Positions 22,837 to 30,775 of a stretch of DNA of 39,487 nt are shown in pieces (the stretch's first letter is position 1; each line of letters starts with the position of its first letter). Under the pieces are notes generated by a model. That model was not told the origin of the DNA. It searched no databases and was given only the letters and a program-made list of their open reading frames with translations. The DNA lies in IMG/VR virus record IMGVR_UViG_3300044492_000304, positions 1-39,487 of that record; one strand, 5' to 3'. Position numbers and translations under genes: made by a program. This stretch comes from a virus.

Positions 22837-23825
22837 CGCTGCGCGAACAGGTGCGCCTCAAGCTGATCGGCCAGGGGACCGATCCGTGGCGGGACGACGT
22901 CATCGAGCTTGAAGGCGCCCGGACCTCGAGCGACCTGGCCAGCCCCATCGCCACTGGCCAGGCCGCGAGCCTGCCGTTCGTCATCGTCCGCCTGGGGCCG
23001 CAGACGCCCGGCGCTACCTGGGGCAACCTGGGCGACTCCATCGACGTCTGGCCGTACGCCGACGACGAGACCTGGCAGACGCTCGACCAGCTATGCGGCC
23101 TGGTCCTGCTGCGGCTCGACAACCAGATCCTGCGCGACGATGACGGCACGGCCTACCAACTCGGCTACGCGGGCGTCAGCACCCAGGACACGCCCGTGGC
23201 CGAGTGGGACGCCTACACGCGGCCGCTCCGCTTCGACAGCGTCAAGATCTCGTGGCTGGCGCCGACCCACCCGCTGGCCGACGCGCTGCAGGCCTGGACC
23301 GCCGCCCACTTCCCGAGCGCGCAGACCGACCCGGACACCTGGCTGCCGACCGACACCCAGCCCGGCATCTACTGGCGGGTGACCGACGTCCCTCGCGTGC
23401 AGAGCAACGACGACCACCTCAACATCTGGCTCGACCTGATGCGCTCGACGGTCGTCGGCCACATCATCACCCCGGACCAGCGCACGCTGGTGCAGTACCT
23501 CGACCGCCTGGCGGCCATCCTGCCTCGCGCCAGCATCCATTACGCCGACACGTACCTGTCGCGGATCTCTGTGAGCCGCGCCGACCCGGAGGCCGATCCG
23601 CACAGCGAGGGCCAGATCAGCCTGGACGTCGCCTACGGCGCGGTCAACGGCAACTACTGGGCGAGCGTACCTGGCGACCCGAACCACCCCTGGGTGCCTA
23701 TCGATCCCGAGCACCCGTGGATCGAGCATCCCGTGCCACCTGACCCCGCCATCTCGATTCCGCTCGAGCACGTCGAGGTCCGAGACGGCACGCTGGTTGG
23801 CGAATCGCCTGAACCAACACCCTGA
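22833..23825 (+). CDS. Tail terminator-like protein, apparently two-domain
   Basis: GTG 22833 overlaps the preceding stop as GTGA. At 330 residues it is about twice the usual tail terminator length. Residues 1-140 look like a terminator domain (LREQVRLKLIGQGTDPWRDD, then PFVIVRLGPQTPG, then DETWQTLDQLCGLVLLRL). Residues about 150-290 show a similar plan (ALQAWTAAHFPSAQTDPDTW, then WRVTDVPRVQ, then QRTLVQYLDRLAAILPRA, then EGQISLDVAYG). The C-terminal 45 residues are Pro-rich. This suggests duplication or fusion of two terminator-type domains. Confidence 0.65.
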   Translation: MTLREQVRLKLIGQGTDPWRDDVIELEGARTSSDLASPIATGQAASLPFVIVRLGPQTPGATWGNLGDSIDVWPYADDETWQTLDQLCGLVLLRLDNQILRDDDGTAYQLGYAGVSTQDTPVAEWDAYTRPLRFDSVKISWLAPTHPLADALQAWTAAHFPSAQTDPDTWLPTDTQPGIYWRVTDVPRVQSNDDHLNIWLDLMRSTVVGHIITPDQRTLVQYLDRLAAILPRASIHYADTYLSRISVSRADPEADPHSEGQISLDVAYGAVNGNYWASVPGDPNHPWVPIDPEHPWIEHPVPPDPAISIPLEHVEVRDGTLVGESPEPTP

Positions 23826-23837
23826 CGGGAGGAATGC

Positions 23838-24146
23838 ATGACCCAGAACCAGCCAGGCTCGCCCGAACAGCAAGCCACACCCGAGGAGACGATGATGCCC
23901 ACCGAGCCGCTCTACGGCCCGGAGGATGTGGCTCGAGCGCTCCAGTCGTCAGGCGAGCGCGCCCTGGCCAATGCCTACTTCATCACCGAGGGCAAGACGG
24001 GTGTGACCAAGGCTGAGGCCGACCAGATCATCGCCCAGATCCAGAGTGGCCAGAGCGTCCAGCCCGGCCAACTCATGGTCGACCCGCTCCAGCAGTCGAC
24101 CGAGGAGCCGCAGCCAGCCCAGGATGCTGAGGGAGGCACCGCCTGA
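23838..24146 (+). CDS. Small protein before the tail sheath (102 aa)
   Basis: ATG 23838 follows GGGAGGA. The product is acidic, with a disordered N-terminus (TQNQPGSPEQQATPEETMMP), a helical core (GPEDVARALQSSGERALANA, then KAEADQIIAQIQSG) and a disordered tail. Its stop overlaps the sheath start (TGATG). Function is unknown; it could be a sheath-associated chaperone. Confidence 0.7.
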   Translation: MTQNQPGSPEQQATPEETMMPTEPLYGPEDVARALQSSGERALANAYFITEGKTGVTKAEADQIIAQIQSGQSVQPGQLMVDPLQQSTEEPQPAQDAEGGTA

Positions 24147-25597
24147 TGCCGGGCCAGATCGTCCGACCCAACGAGGTCATGATCCGCGCAGGCGTCGGCC
24201 TGCGGATTACGACCAGCACGCCGCTGCCGAGCTTCATTCGCGGCCGCTTCGGCTACGTCGGCAAGGCCAACTGGGGCCCAGTCAACACGCCCGTCGAGAT
24301 GCTGTCGCGCAGCCAGATCGAGGACACCTACGGCCCGTCAGGCGAGGCGGGCAACACGATGGACGGCGCCGAGGAGATCTTCAACGGCGGCGCGGTGACG
24401 GGCGTCATCGTCCGCATGGGCACTGGCGGCACGCAGGGCACCGATTCGCTGACCGACGCGACCAGCGCACCCGTCGGCAACGTCAAGGTGCTCTATCCGG
24501 GCACTCGCGCCTTCGACTACAGCATCCGCACCAGCCTGAGTGACGCGAACGTGCGCGAACTGGTCGTCTACGAGGGCAGCGTGCAGCGCGAGGTGTGGCA
24601 GTTCCCGAAAAAGGCAGGCACGGCGACCGAGATCGACGGCGCCGTCGCGGCGGTCAACGGCCACAGCCAGTTCGTCACGGTCACCAAGACGGCGACGGGC
24701 GACGGCACGATCAAGGATGTCGCCCAGAAGGCCATCCCGCCGGGCACGGCGCCGACGCTCGACACGGCCGCCTACAGTTCGGCGCTGACCGAACTGGGCA
24801 AGGAGAACTTCTTCGTCACCTGCGTCGACGCCGAGGACGACCCGACCCATATCGTCGTTCGCGCCTGGATCGACGACCAGAACATGCACGGCCGTCGCCG
24901 CGTCGCGGTGCTGGGCATCCCGGTCGACCAGGCGTGGGCCTCGCGCAAGGCGCGGGCGACCGCCGCCAACAACCCGGCCGTGGTCATCGTCGGCAATGGC
25001 TTCGAGCGCCACGGGCCTGACGGGCTCGAGACGATCATCTGCGACGGCTACCTGGCCGCTGCCCGCCTGGCGGGCGCCTACACGGCCTGCAAGCCCAACC
25101 AGCAACTCACCCACCGCGTCATCCCGGACGCCACGGGCCTGGTCGGCGCGCTGACCGACGACCAGCTAACCGAGGCCAAGCTGTCGGGCCTGAGCACCTT
25201 CAGCATGAGCTTCCGAGGCCGCGTCTGGGTCTCTGAGGGCGTCAACACGCTGACCAACCCGGCCACGCCGCCGATCTGGGCCGAGGGCATGTCGAGCGCC
25301 TGGCAGAAGATGCGCCGGGTGATGACCCGCTTCTACCTCGTCGACGACATCACCGCCCAGTGGGACGACATGATCGGCCAGGTCAACAACACCGAGACTG
25401 GTCGGGGCGTGCTGAAGACGGCGGCGCAGGCCATCGTCAACGGCTACATCGCCAGCGGCGCGCTGATCAGCGGCACCGTCGCCGTCGACGTCACCCGCCA
25501 GCCCAACGCCGAGGCTGACGAGGCCTTCTTCGTCTTCAACAACCTCGTCGACGCGGACGGCGCCGAGCGCCTGATCCTGAACGCGATGTTCCCATGA
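24146..25597 (+). CDS. Contractile tail sheath protein
   Basis: This 483-residue protein fits phage sheath proteins: FIRGRFGYVGKANWGPVNTP near the N-terminus, a GGAVTGVIVRMGTGG segment, a middle domain with NPAVVIVGNGFER, and the conserved C-terminal region (KMRRVMTRFYLVDDITAQWD, then VNGYIASGALISG, then FFVFNNLVDADGAERLILNA). The sheath surrounds the tube and contracts at infection. It defines the particle as a myovirus type. ATG 24146 overlaps the previous stop. Confidence 0.92.
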   Translation: MPGQIVRPNEVMIRAGVGLRITTSTPLPSFIRGRFGYVGKANWGPVNTPVEMLSRSQIEDTYGPSGEAGNTMDGAEEIFNGGAVTGVIVRMGTGGTQGTDSLTDATSAPVGNVKVLYPGTRAFDYSIRTSLSDANVRELVVYEGSVQREVWQFPKKAGTATEIDGAVAAVNGHSQFVTVTKTATGDGTIKDVAQKAIPPGTAPTLDTAAYSSALTELGKENFFVTCVDAEDDPTHIVVRAWIDDQNMHGRRRVAVLGIPVDQAWASRKARATAANNPAVVIVGNGFERHGPDGLETIICDGYLAAARLAGAYTACKPNQQLTHRVIPDATGLVGALTDDQLTEAKLSGLSTFSMSFRGRVWVSEGVNTLTNPATPPIWAEGMSSAWQKMRRVMTRFYLVDDITAQWDDMIGQVNNTETGRGVLKTAAQAIVNGYIASGALISGTVAVDVTRQPNAEADEAFFVFNNLVDADGAERLILNAMFP

Positions 25598-25620
25598 GCC
25601 AGGAGGCCTGAGCAGCAGCC

Positions 25621-26070
25621 GTGACTATGAACACCAGGCCCGTCGATCCGACGCTTCTGATCGCGGGCTTCCGAGGCGCCTTCTACTGGGACGGCCAGCC
25701 GTTCGGCGCCTGCTCCACGTGGGAGATTCAGGAGAACTACAGCAACAGCGACACGCAGCCAGTCGGGGTGATCGCGCCCATCCCGGTCCTGCAGAGCGTG
25801 ACGTTCACCCTGACCTTCACCGAGATCACCATCGACGATGCCCTGCCGATGGAGCGGCTGCGGATGCTCAAGAGCGTCGCGCAGCCGAACTTCCGTTTTG
25901 TGGGCGAGGTCTTCCGTCCTGACGGGTCCGTCGGTCGCTACATCTGCGACAAGTGTGTCCCGGACGGCGGCTTCCGCCTGGCCAACGCGACGCCGGGCGA
26001 CACCATGACCCGGGACCACAGCTATCGCGTGCTCGAGATCCCGGACATCGACTCGGCGCTGGGCAGCTAA
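25621..26070 (+). CDS. Tail tube protein
   Basis: This 149-residue protein follows the sheath gene by 23 bases, the standard order for contractile tails. It has tube-like beta strands (FRGAFYWDGQPFGACSTWEI, then VLQSVTFTLTFTEITIDD, then MERLRMLKSVAQPNFRFVGE, then GDTMTRDHSYRVLEIPDI). AGGAGG lies at 25601-25606, nearer to GTG 25621 than to the in-frame ATG 25627; both spacings are long, so the exact start is uncertain by two residues. Confidence 0.85.
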   Translation: MTMNTRPVDPTLLIAGFRGAFYWDGQPFGACSTWEIQENYSNSDTQPVGVIAPIPVLQSVTFTLTFTEITIDDALPMERLRMLKSVAQPNFRFVGEVFRPDGSVGRYICDKCVPDGGFRLANATPGDTMTRDHSYRVLEIPDIDSALGS

Positions 26071-26077
26071 GCCCAGA

Positions 26078-26083
26078 TAGGCT
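26078..26083 (+). promoter_or_regulatory. Candidate -10 box TAGGCT before the tail chaperone gene
   Basis: TAGGCT ends 6 bases before ATG 26090, which lacks a Shine-Dalgarno sequence. It lies clear of the previous stop codon (26068-26070). The layout matches the boxes at 5611, 13987 and 14957. Confidence 0.45.
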
Positions 26084-26089
26084 CCCTCC

Positions 26090-26761
26090 ATGTCACAGCA
26101 GCAGCCCTTCGTTCACATCCCCGAATCCGACCTGCCGATCAATGGCGTCACCCACCTCGCGGACGAGGAGATCGAGGTCAGGCCTGCCGTCCTGCACCAG
26201 GCCGAGGACGGCAGCGCGCCGCCACGCACCGAGGAGCAGGAACGGGCCTACTACCAGGCCGCCGAGGCGGACATCCTGGCAGGCCTGTTCGGCGCCATCG
26301 AGGAGGCGCAGATCGCGGTCGCCGTGGCGACCTTCCCGCGCTTCCAGTTCCCGCTCAGCCGCCCGGACGGCAGCTATGTCACCGACGCGCAGGGCCAGCC
26401 CGTCACCGAGCCGATGCGGGTGCGCTTCCGCAAGCAGAGCGACGCCGACATCGAGGCCGCCACGCGGCGCGCAACGGCCTGGGTGGCCAACCCGGATGTG
26501 CCGGGCGGGCCTCGCGTCGAGCGCGTCAACCAGGCCCGGATGCGCGCCTGGGTGATCTACAACGCGACGGTGGCCGAGGATCGCGCCAAGTACTGGGACC
26601 GCAAAGAGGTCATCCAGAAGCTGCGCGCAGGCAACGGCGTCGACGTCGTCGAGGCACTCCTCGACGCGGGCGAGAAGCTGCAGGCGGTCAACGTCATCTA
26701 CGGCCACTCGGGCCTGATGAACCGCGCCGAGTCCGAGTTCGAGCAGGTCGCAAAACCATAA
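26090..26761 (+). CDS. Tail assembly chaperone, short form
   Basis: This 223-residue protein lies between tube and tape-measure genes, where tail assembly chaperones occur (lambda gpG, PBSX XkdN). It has an acidic N-terminus, a helical body (RFRKQSDADIEAATRRATAW, then NQARMRAWVIYNATVAEDRA) and ends EQVAKP at TAA 26761. Four A residues at 26752-26755 just before the stop permit a -1 slip into an open frame that continues to 26991. The short product is expected to be the majority form. Confidence 0.8.
   Translation: MSQQQPFVHIPESDLPINGVTHLADEEIEVRPAVLHQAEDGSAPPRTEEQERAYYQAAEADILAGLFGAIEEAQIAVAVATFPRFQFPLSRPDGSYVTDAQGQPVTEPMRVRFRKQSDADIEAATRRATAWVANPDVPGGPRVERVNQARMRAWVIYNATVAEDRAKYWDRKEVIQKLRAGNGVDVVEALLDAGEKLQAVNVIYGHSGLMNRAESEFEQVAKP
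26752..26755 (+). other. Candidate -1 ribosomal frameshift site
   Basis: The zero frame reads GCA AAA CCA TAA. The A run lets a Lys tRNA on AAA 26753-26755 re-pair with AAA 26752-26754. It is not a full XXXYYYZ heptamer, so one-tRNA slippage would be needed. The -1 frame is open for 78 further codons and has no ATG or GTG close to the overlap. Confidence 0.6.
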
Positions 26762-26991
26762 GGTTCGGCGGGCGCCGCCTGACGCTCTACCACCGCCTCT
26801 GGCAGAAGCACCACCTGACGCCATGCCAGTTCGAGGGCCGAGCCTCAGCCGCCGAGCCGATCTGCCGGGGGTGCCGCGTGTTTATCGCCGCGTCTGAGAC
26901 CGAGTTGAGCCGCCAGGAGAACGAGCACCTCGAGGGCCTGCGCAAGCAGGGGAACCAGCCCAGCCCACCCAGCCGCTCGAGGCGCCACTAG
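26755..26991 (+). CDS. Tail assembly chaperone, frameshift extension
   Basis: Read in the -1 frame from the slip, this segment continues TIRFGGRRLTLYHRLWQKHH and then has LTPCQFEGRAS, EPICRGCRVF and a charged helix (ETELSRQENEHLEGLRKQ) to TAG 26991. Codon bias is good, and the Cys-x(12)-Cys-x-x-Cys spacing suggests a small metal site. No ATG or GTG lies near its start, which favours expression as a fusion of about 300 residues, like lambda gpGT. The long form would bridge the chaperone to the tape measure. Confidence 0.65.
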   Translation, partial: TIRFGGRRLTLYHRLWQKHHLTPCQFEGRASAAEPICRGCRVFIAASETELSRQENEHLEGLRKQGNQPSPPSRSRRH

Positions 26992-27066
26992 GTGGCCGCG
27001 CTACAGATGCGTCCAGGCCAGCCGATGGTCGATCCTGAAGATCGCCTGGTTCGTTACCCCGTCTGA
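26992..27066 (+). CDS. Microprotein upstream of the tape measure (24 aa)
   Basis: GTG 26992 directly follows TAG 26991, and the frame ends at TGA 27066, sharing a base with the tape-measure ATG (TGATG). It reads VAALQMRPGQPMVDPEDRLV and then RYPV. It may be a true small protein or just a coupling device for tape-measure translation. Two in-frame ATGs inside offer shorter starts. Confidence 0.4.
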   Translation: MAALQMRPGQPMVDPEDRLVRYPV

Positions 27067-30002
27067 TGGCCTCACAAATTTATCACGAGGTGATTCAGGT
27101 CGAGGTCCGCGACCAGTCGCAGGCCGCGCTCAACAACGTCCAAAAGAACGTCGAGAAGACCGAGAAGGATCTGAATCGGATCTCGAAGAGCCCCTACAGC
27201 ATCGTCGTCAAGATGACCGACATGCTGACGCGGCCGTTCGGGCAGGTGCTGAATGCGGCGCGAGCGCTGGCCGGGCGGGCGCTGGCGGTGCCCGTGACGA
27301 TGGTCAACCGCATCACGGCGCCGTTCCGCAACCTGATGAGCGGCCTGCGCGAGCAGGGCAACCAGATGGTCCTGGGCATCGGCCAGGGTCTCGGCCAGGC
27401 GCTGCTCAACGTCGCCGGGCAGGGCATCGCCACGGTCAAGGGCTCGATCATCGGCATGAACGCGACGCTCGAGACGAGCACGCTGCAGTTCGAGACGCTG
27501 ATGGGCGACGCCGACGCGGCGCGCAAGCACGTCCAAGACTTGTTTCAGTTCGCCAAGGAGACGCCTTTCGAGACGCAGCCGATCATCAACGCCAGCCGCA
27601 TGATGCGGACCTTCGGCGGCGGCGCGCTCGACACGATGGCCAACATGACCCTCTTCGGTGACGCGGCCGCCGCCACGGGCTCGAACATCGAGGAGGTCGG
27701 CTTCTGGATGGGCCGCGCCTATGCCGCGATCCAGGCGGGCCAGCCGTTCGGTGAAGCACGAATGCGGCTGCAGGAACTGGCCATCATCTCGCCGCAGGCG
27801 GCCCAGAAGATCGAGGCCCTCGAGAAGGCTGGCGCCAAGGGCGACGTCGTCTGGCAGGCCTTCAGCGGCGACCTGGCCCGGTTCACGGGCGCCATGGCCA
27901 AGCAGGCCAAGACGTGGACGGGCCTGACCAGTTCGCTGAGCGATGCCATCGCGATCACCAGCGCCAAGATGTTCGAGCCGCTCTTCGAGGTCGCCAAGAC
28001 GGTCGCGGGCGACCTGCTCGACACGCTCTCGAGCGCTGACTTCGAGGCCTGGGCCGATGACGCGGGCAAAGGCATCGCCAAGTTCGTCGAGAACGCGGGC
28101 AAAGGCTTCGGCCAAATGGTCCACGGCATCCGCGCCATTCAGACCGCCTTCAGCGGCCAGCCCGGGGCCATCGGTGTCGTCTACGACCTGATCCGCGAGA
28201 CGTTTGGCGACTCGGTGGGCGACATCGTCCAGCCCTTCCTGCAGAAGCTGATGGACTTCATTCCGACGCTCAACCACGTCGGCACGCTGATCGGCCAGGC
28301 CTTCGGCTCGCTGGCCAAGGGCGACGTGCGCGGCATGCTGATGGACCTCACCCTGGCCTTCACCACGCTGACCGGGATCAGCCTGGCGGGCCTGGTGACG
28401 TGGGTGACGAAATTCGGTGACGCCATCGGCGCCTGGCTGCCGACGGTCACCGCTACATTGCCCCGGCTGCAGACGCTGGCGGGCGACGTGCTGGTCAACC
28501 TGGGGCGGGCCTTCCAGAACATCGTCGGGATCATCACTGACGTCGCCGGGATGACGAGCGGCGGCGGCGTCGGCGGCGGCGTGATCGACTGGTTCGGCCT
28601 GCTGAGCACCATCATCCTGAGCGCCACAAAGGCCTTCGCGGACCTGACGGGCTGGATCCGCGAGAACAAGACGGTCGTCGTGGCGCTGGTCGGCGCGGGC
28701 GTCACGCTGGTCGCCATCCTGAAGGCCATCCAGGGCGCCATCGGCGTGATCAGCTTCTTCAAGCAGGCCTACGATGCGCTGCAGATTCTGCGCACGGGCA
28801 TCCTGGCGGTGCGCGGCGCGATGCTGCTGATGAACGCGGCCCTGCTGGCCAACCCGTTCGCGCTGATCGTCGTCGCCATCGCCGCCTTCATCGCCATCCT
28901 CGTCTACGCCTACAACACCAACGAGGACTTCCGAAACTTCGTCAACGCGGCGTGGGAGGCGATCAAGAACGCCATCTCGGGCGCCTGGGACGCCATCCAG
29001 CCGATCCTCGAGAACTTCGGCCAGGCGGTCATGGCGCTGTGGACCGACACCATCAAGCCCGCCATCGATGGCATCGTCCAACTCTGGCAAGACCTGCACA
29101 CCGACACGCTGGGCACGCTCAACAAGCTCAAGGCAGGCCTGCTCGAGATCGGCACGGGCATGATGAATAACCTGATCGCGGGCATCCAGAGCGTCGACGT
29201 GCTGGGCTGGATTCGGACCAACGTCACCGACAAGATCCCGGCCGAGGTCAAGAACGTCCTGGGCATCCACAGCCCGTCGGGCGTCTTCGCGGACATCGGT
29301 AACAGCCTGATGCAGGGCCTGATCAACGGCCTGACGGCGCGCTTGCCAGATGTCCAGGCCTTCCTGGCCGGGCTGGGCGGCATGTTCGGCGGCGCCGACG
29401 TCGGCGGGTGGATCTCGGCGGCCATCGCCGCGACGGGCGTGCCTGCCTCGTGGGCGGTGCCGCTCAGCCAGATCATCCAGGGCGAGTCGGGCGGCAACCC
29501 GCTGGCGGCCAACCTGACCGACGTCAACGCCAAGGCGGGCAACGCCAGCGTCGGCCTGATGCAGCTAACGGGCACCAACCGGGCGCAGTACACCCCGGCA
29601 GGCATGGATCCGATGGATCCGATTGCCCAGATCATCGCGGGCATCCGCTACATCCAGGCGCGCTACGGCGATATCAGCGCCGTGCCGGGCGTGCGCAGCC
29701 TGGCGAGCGGCGGCGCCTACCAACCGTATGACAGCGGCGGCATCCTGCCGCCAGGCCTGACGCTGGCGGCCAACAACACGGGCGGCAACGAGTTTGTGCT
29801 GACGCCGGGGCAGATGCGCGGCCTGGGCTCGAGCGTCGTCTTCGCGCCCGTGTTCGAGATCGATGCGCGAGGCGCCGCGCCAGGCGTGGGCGAGGAGGTC
29901 TCGGCGGCCGTCGAGGCCGAATCGAGCCGCCTGTTCAGCCTGCTGGGCAGCCAGCTTCGGGTCGCCTTCGGCAACCTGGCGCTCGAGGGCGGCGCGACGT
30001 GA
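27066..30002 (+). CDS. Tape measure protein with C-terminal transglycosylase domain
   Basis: At 978 residues this is the longest gene of the tail core. The N-terminal part is helical with coiled-coil character (SQAALNNVQKNVEKTEKDLN), followed by a conserved tape-measure region (LETSTLQFETLMGDADAARK, FQFAKETPFETQPI). Hydrophobic segments in the middle (VVALVGAGVTLVAILKAI, then LLANPFALIVVAIAAFIAIL) could insert into the host membrane. Residues about 790-870 form an SLT-type transglycosylase domain: IIQGESGGNPLAANL with Glu807, then NASVGLMQLTG. It sets tail length and locally opens peptidoglycan. Confidence 0.92.
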   Translation: MASQIYHEVIQVEVRDQSQAALNNVQKNVEKTEKDLNRISKSPYSIVVKMTDMLTRPFGQVLNAARALAGRALAVPVTMVNRITAPFRNLMSGLREQGNQMVLGIGQGLGQALLNVAGQGIATVKGSIIGMNATLETSTLQFETLMGDADAARKHVQDLFQFAKETPFETQPIINASRMMRTFGGGALDTMANMTLFGDAAAATGSNIEEVGFWMGRAYAAIQAGQPFGEARMRLQELAIISPQAAQKIEALEKAGAKGDVVWQAFSGDLARFTGAMAKQAKTWTGLTSSLSDAIAITSAKMFEPLFEVAKTVAGDLLDTLSSADFEAWADDAGKGIAKFVENAGKGFGQMVHGIRAIQTAFSGQPGAIGVVYDLIRETFGDSVGDIVQPFLQKLMDFIPTLNHVGTLIGQAFGSLAKGDVRGMLMDLTLAFTTLTGISLAGLVTWVTKFGDAIGAWLPTVTATLPRLQTLAGDVLVNLGRAFQNIVGIITDVAGMTSGGGVGGGVIDWFGLLSTIILSATKAFADLTGWIRENKTVVVALVGAGVTLVAILKAIQGAIGVISFFKQAYDALQILRTGILAVRGAMLLMNAALLANPFALIVVAIAAFIAILVYAYNTNEDFRNFVNAAWEAIKNAISGAWDAIQPILENFGQAVMALWTDTIKPAIDGIVQLWQDLHTDTLGTLNKLKAGLLEIGTGMMNNLIAGIQSVDVLGWIRTNVTDKIPAEVKNVLGIHSPSGVFADIGNSLMQGLINGLTARLPDVQAFLAGLGGMFGGADVGGWISAAIAATGVPASWAVPLSQIIQGESGGNPLAANLTDVNAKAGNASVGLMQLTGTNRAQYTPAGMDPMDPIAQIIAGIRYIQARYGDISAVPGVRSLASGGAYQPYDSGGILPPGLTLAANNTGGNEFVLTPGQMRGLGSSVVFAPVFEIDARGAAPGVGEEVSAAVEAESSRLFSLLGSQLRVAFGNLALEGGAT

Positions 30003-30775
30003 TCGAGTTCATCCTGCGCGGGCCAGACGACCCGGGCGGCGTCAACGCGCTGGTCCTGCCGTCGAACCCGACCGAGTTCACCGTGGCCAACACGCCGGGC
30101 TTCACCACCGTCGATATCGACGGCTACGGCGAGGTCAAGCTGCCCAACGGCCGCAGCGCCACGACCTACGCCTGGGACGGCGTCTTCTACGGCCCGGCGC
30201 GGGTCGCGCTGAGCCCGCTCATTCGCAACTGGCGGCCGCCCATCGACATCGTCGCGCAGATCGATAGCTGGGTCGACCAGCAGGTCCGCCAGAAGCGCAC
30301 GCTGAGCCTGGTTATCAGCGATACCAACGTCAACAAGGACGTCTGGATCAATAGCTGGTCGTACAAGCCCACGGGCGGCTTTGGCGATATCAGCTACTCG
30401 CTCCAGCTAGTCGAGGCGCGGACCATCCAGATCGGCATCGACGGCGACGCGGCAGGCGACGGCAGCGGCGGCGTGGCCAGCGAGGGGCCGACGCCTGACG
30501 AGGGCGGCGAGAACGCGCCGACGCCCGCCACGTGGATCGTCCAGCAGGGCGACTACCTGCTCAAGATCGCCAAGCAGGTCTACGGCGACTCGAGCCGCTG
30601 GCGCGAGATCTATGACGCCAACAAAGAACTGATCGGCAGCAACCCCGACCTGATCCAGCCAGGCATGGAACTGCAGATCCCGGGCGGCCAGCGCGCCGAC
30701 GTCGAGCCGTCGACCGACGAGCTAGGCCCGCCCAACGATGTCTTCGTCGAGGCCGAACAGGACGCGGAGGCCTGA
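29999..30775 (+). CDS. LysM-containing tail protein
   Basis: GTG 29999 overlaps the tape-measure stop as GTGA. Residues 1-145 form a beta-rich domain (VLPSNPTEFTVANTPGFTTV, then ATTYAWDGVFYGPAR, then SWSYKPTGGFGDISYSLQLV), as in XkdP-like or gp53-like baseplate proteins. After an acidic linker, residues about 178-228 are a LysM fold (WIVQQGDYLLKIAKQVYGDS, then LIQPGMELQIPG). LysM binds peptidoglycan or helps attach the hub. It sits between the tape measure and the hub gene. Confidence 0.85.
   Translation: MIEFILRGPDDPGGVNALVLPSNPTEFTVANTPGFTTVDIDGYGEVKLPNGRSATTYAWDGVFYGPARVALSPLIRNWRPPIDIVAQIDSWVDQQVRQKRTLSLVISDTNVNKDVWINSWSYKPTGGFGDISYSLQLVEARTIQIGIDGDAAGDGSGGVASEGPTPDEGGENAPTPATWIVQQGDYLLKIAKQVYGDSSRWREIYDANKELIGSNPDLIQPGMELQIPGGQRADVEPSTDELGPPNDVFVEAEQDAEA

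Noticed and set aside
27072-29270. Minus-strand open frame of 732 codons opposite the tape measure gene
   Set aside because: Shadow of a GC-biased real gene; protein is low-complexity Asp/Arg/Gln and has no domain.
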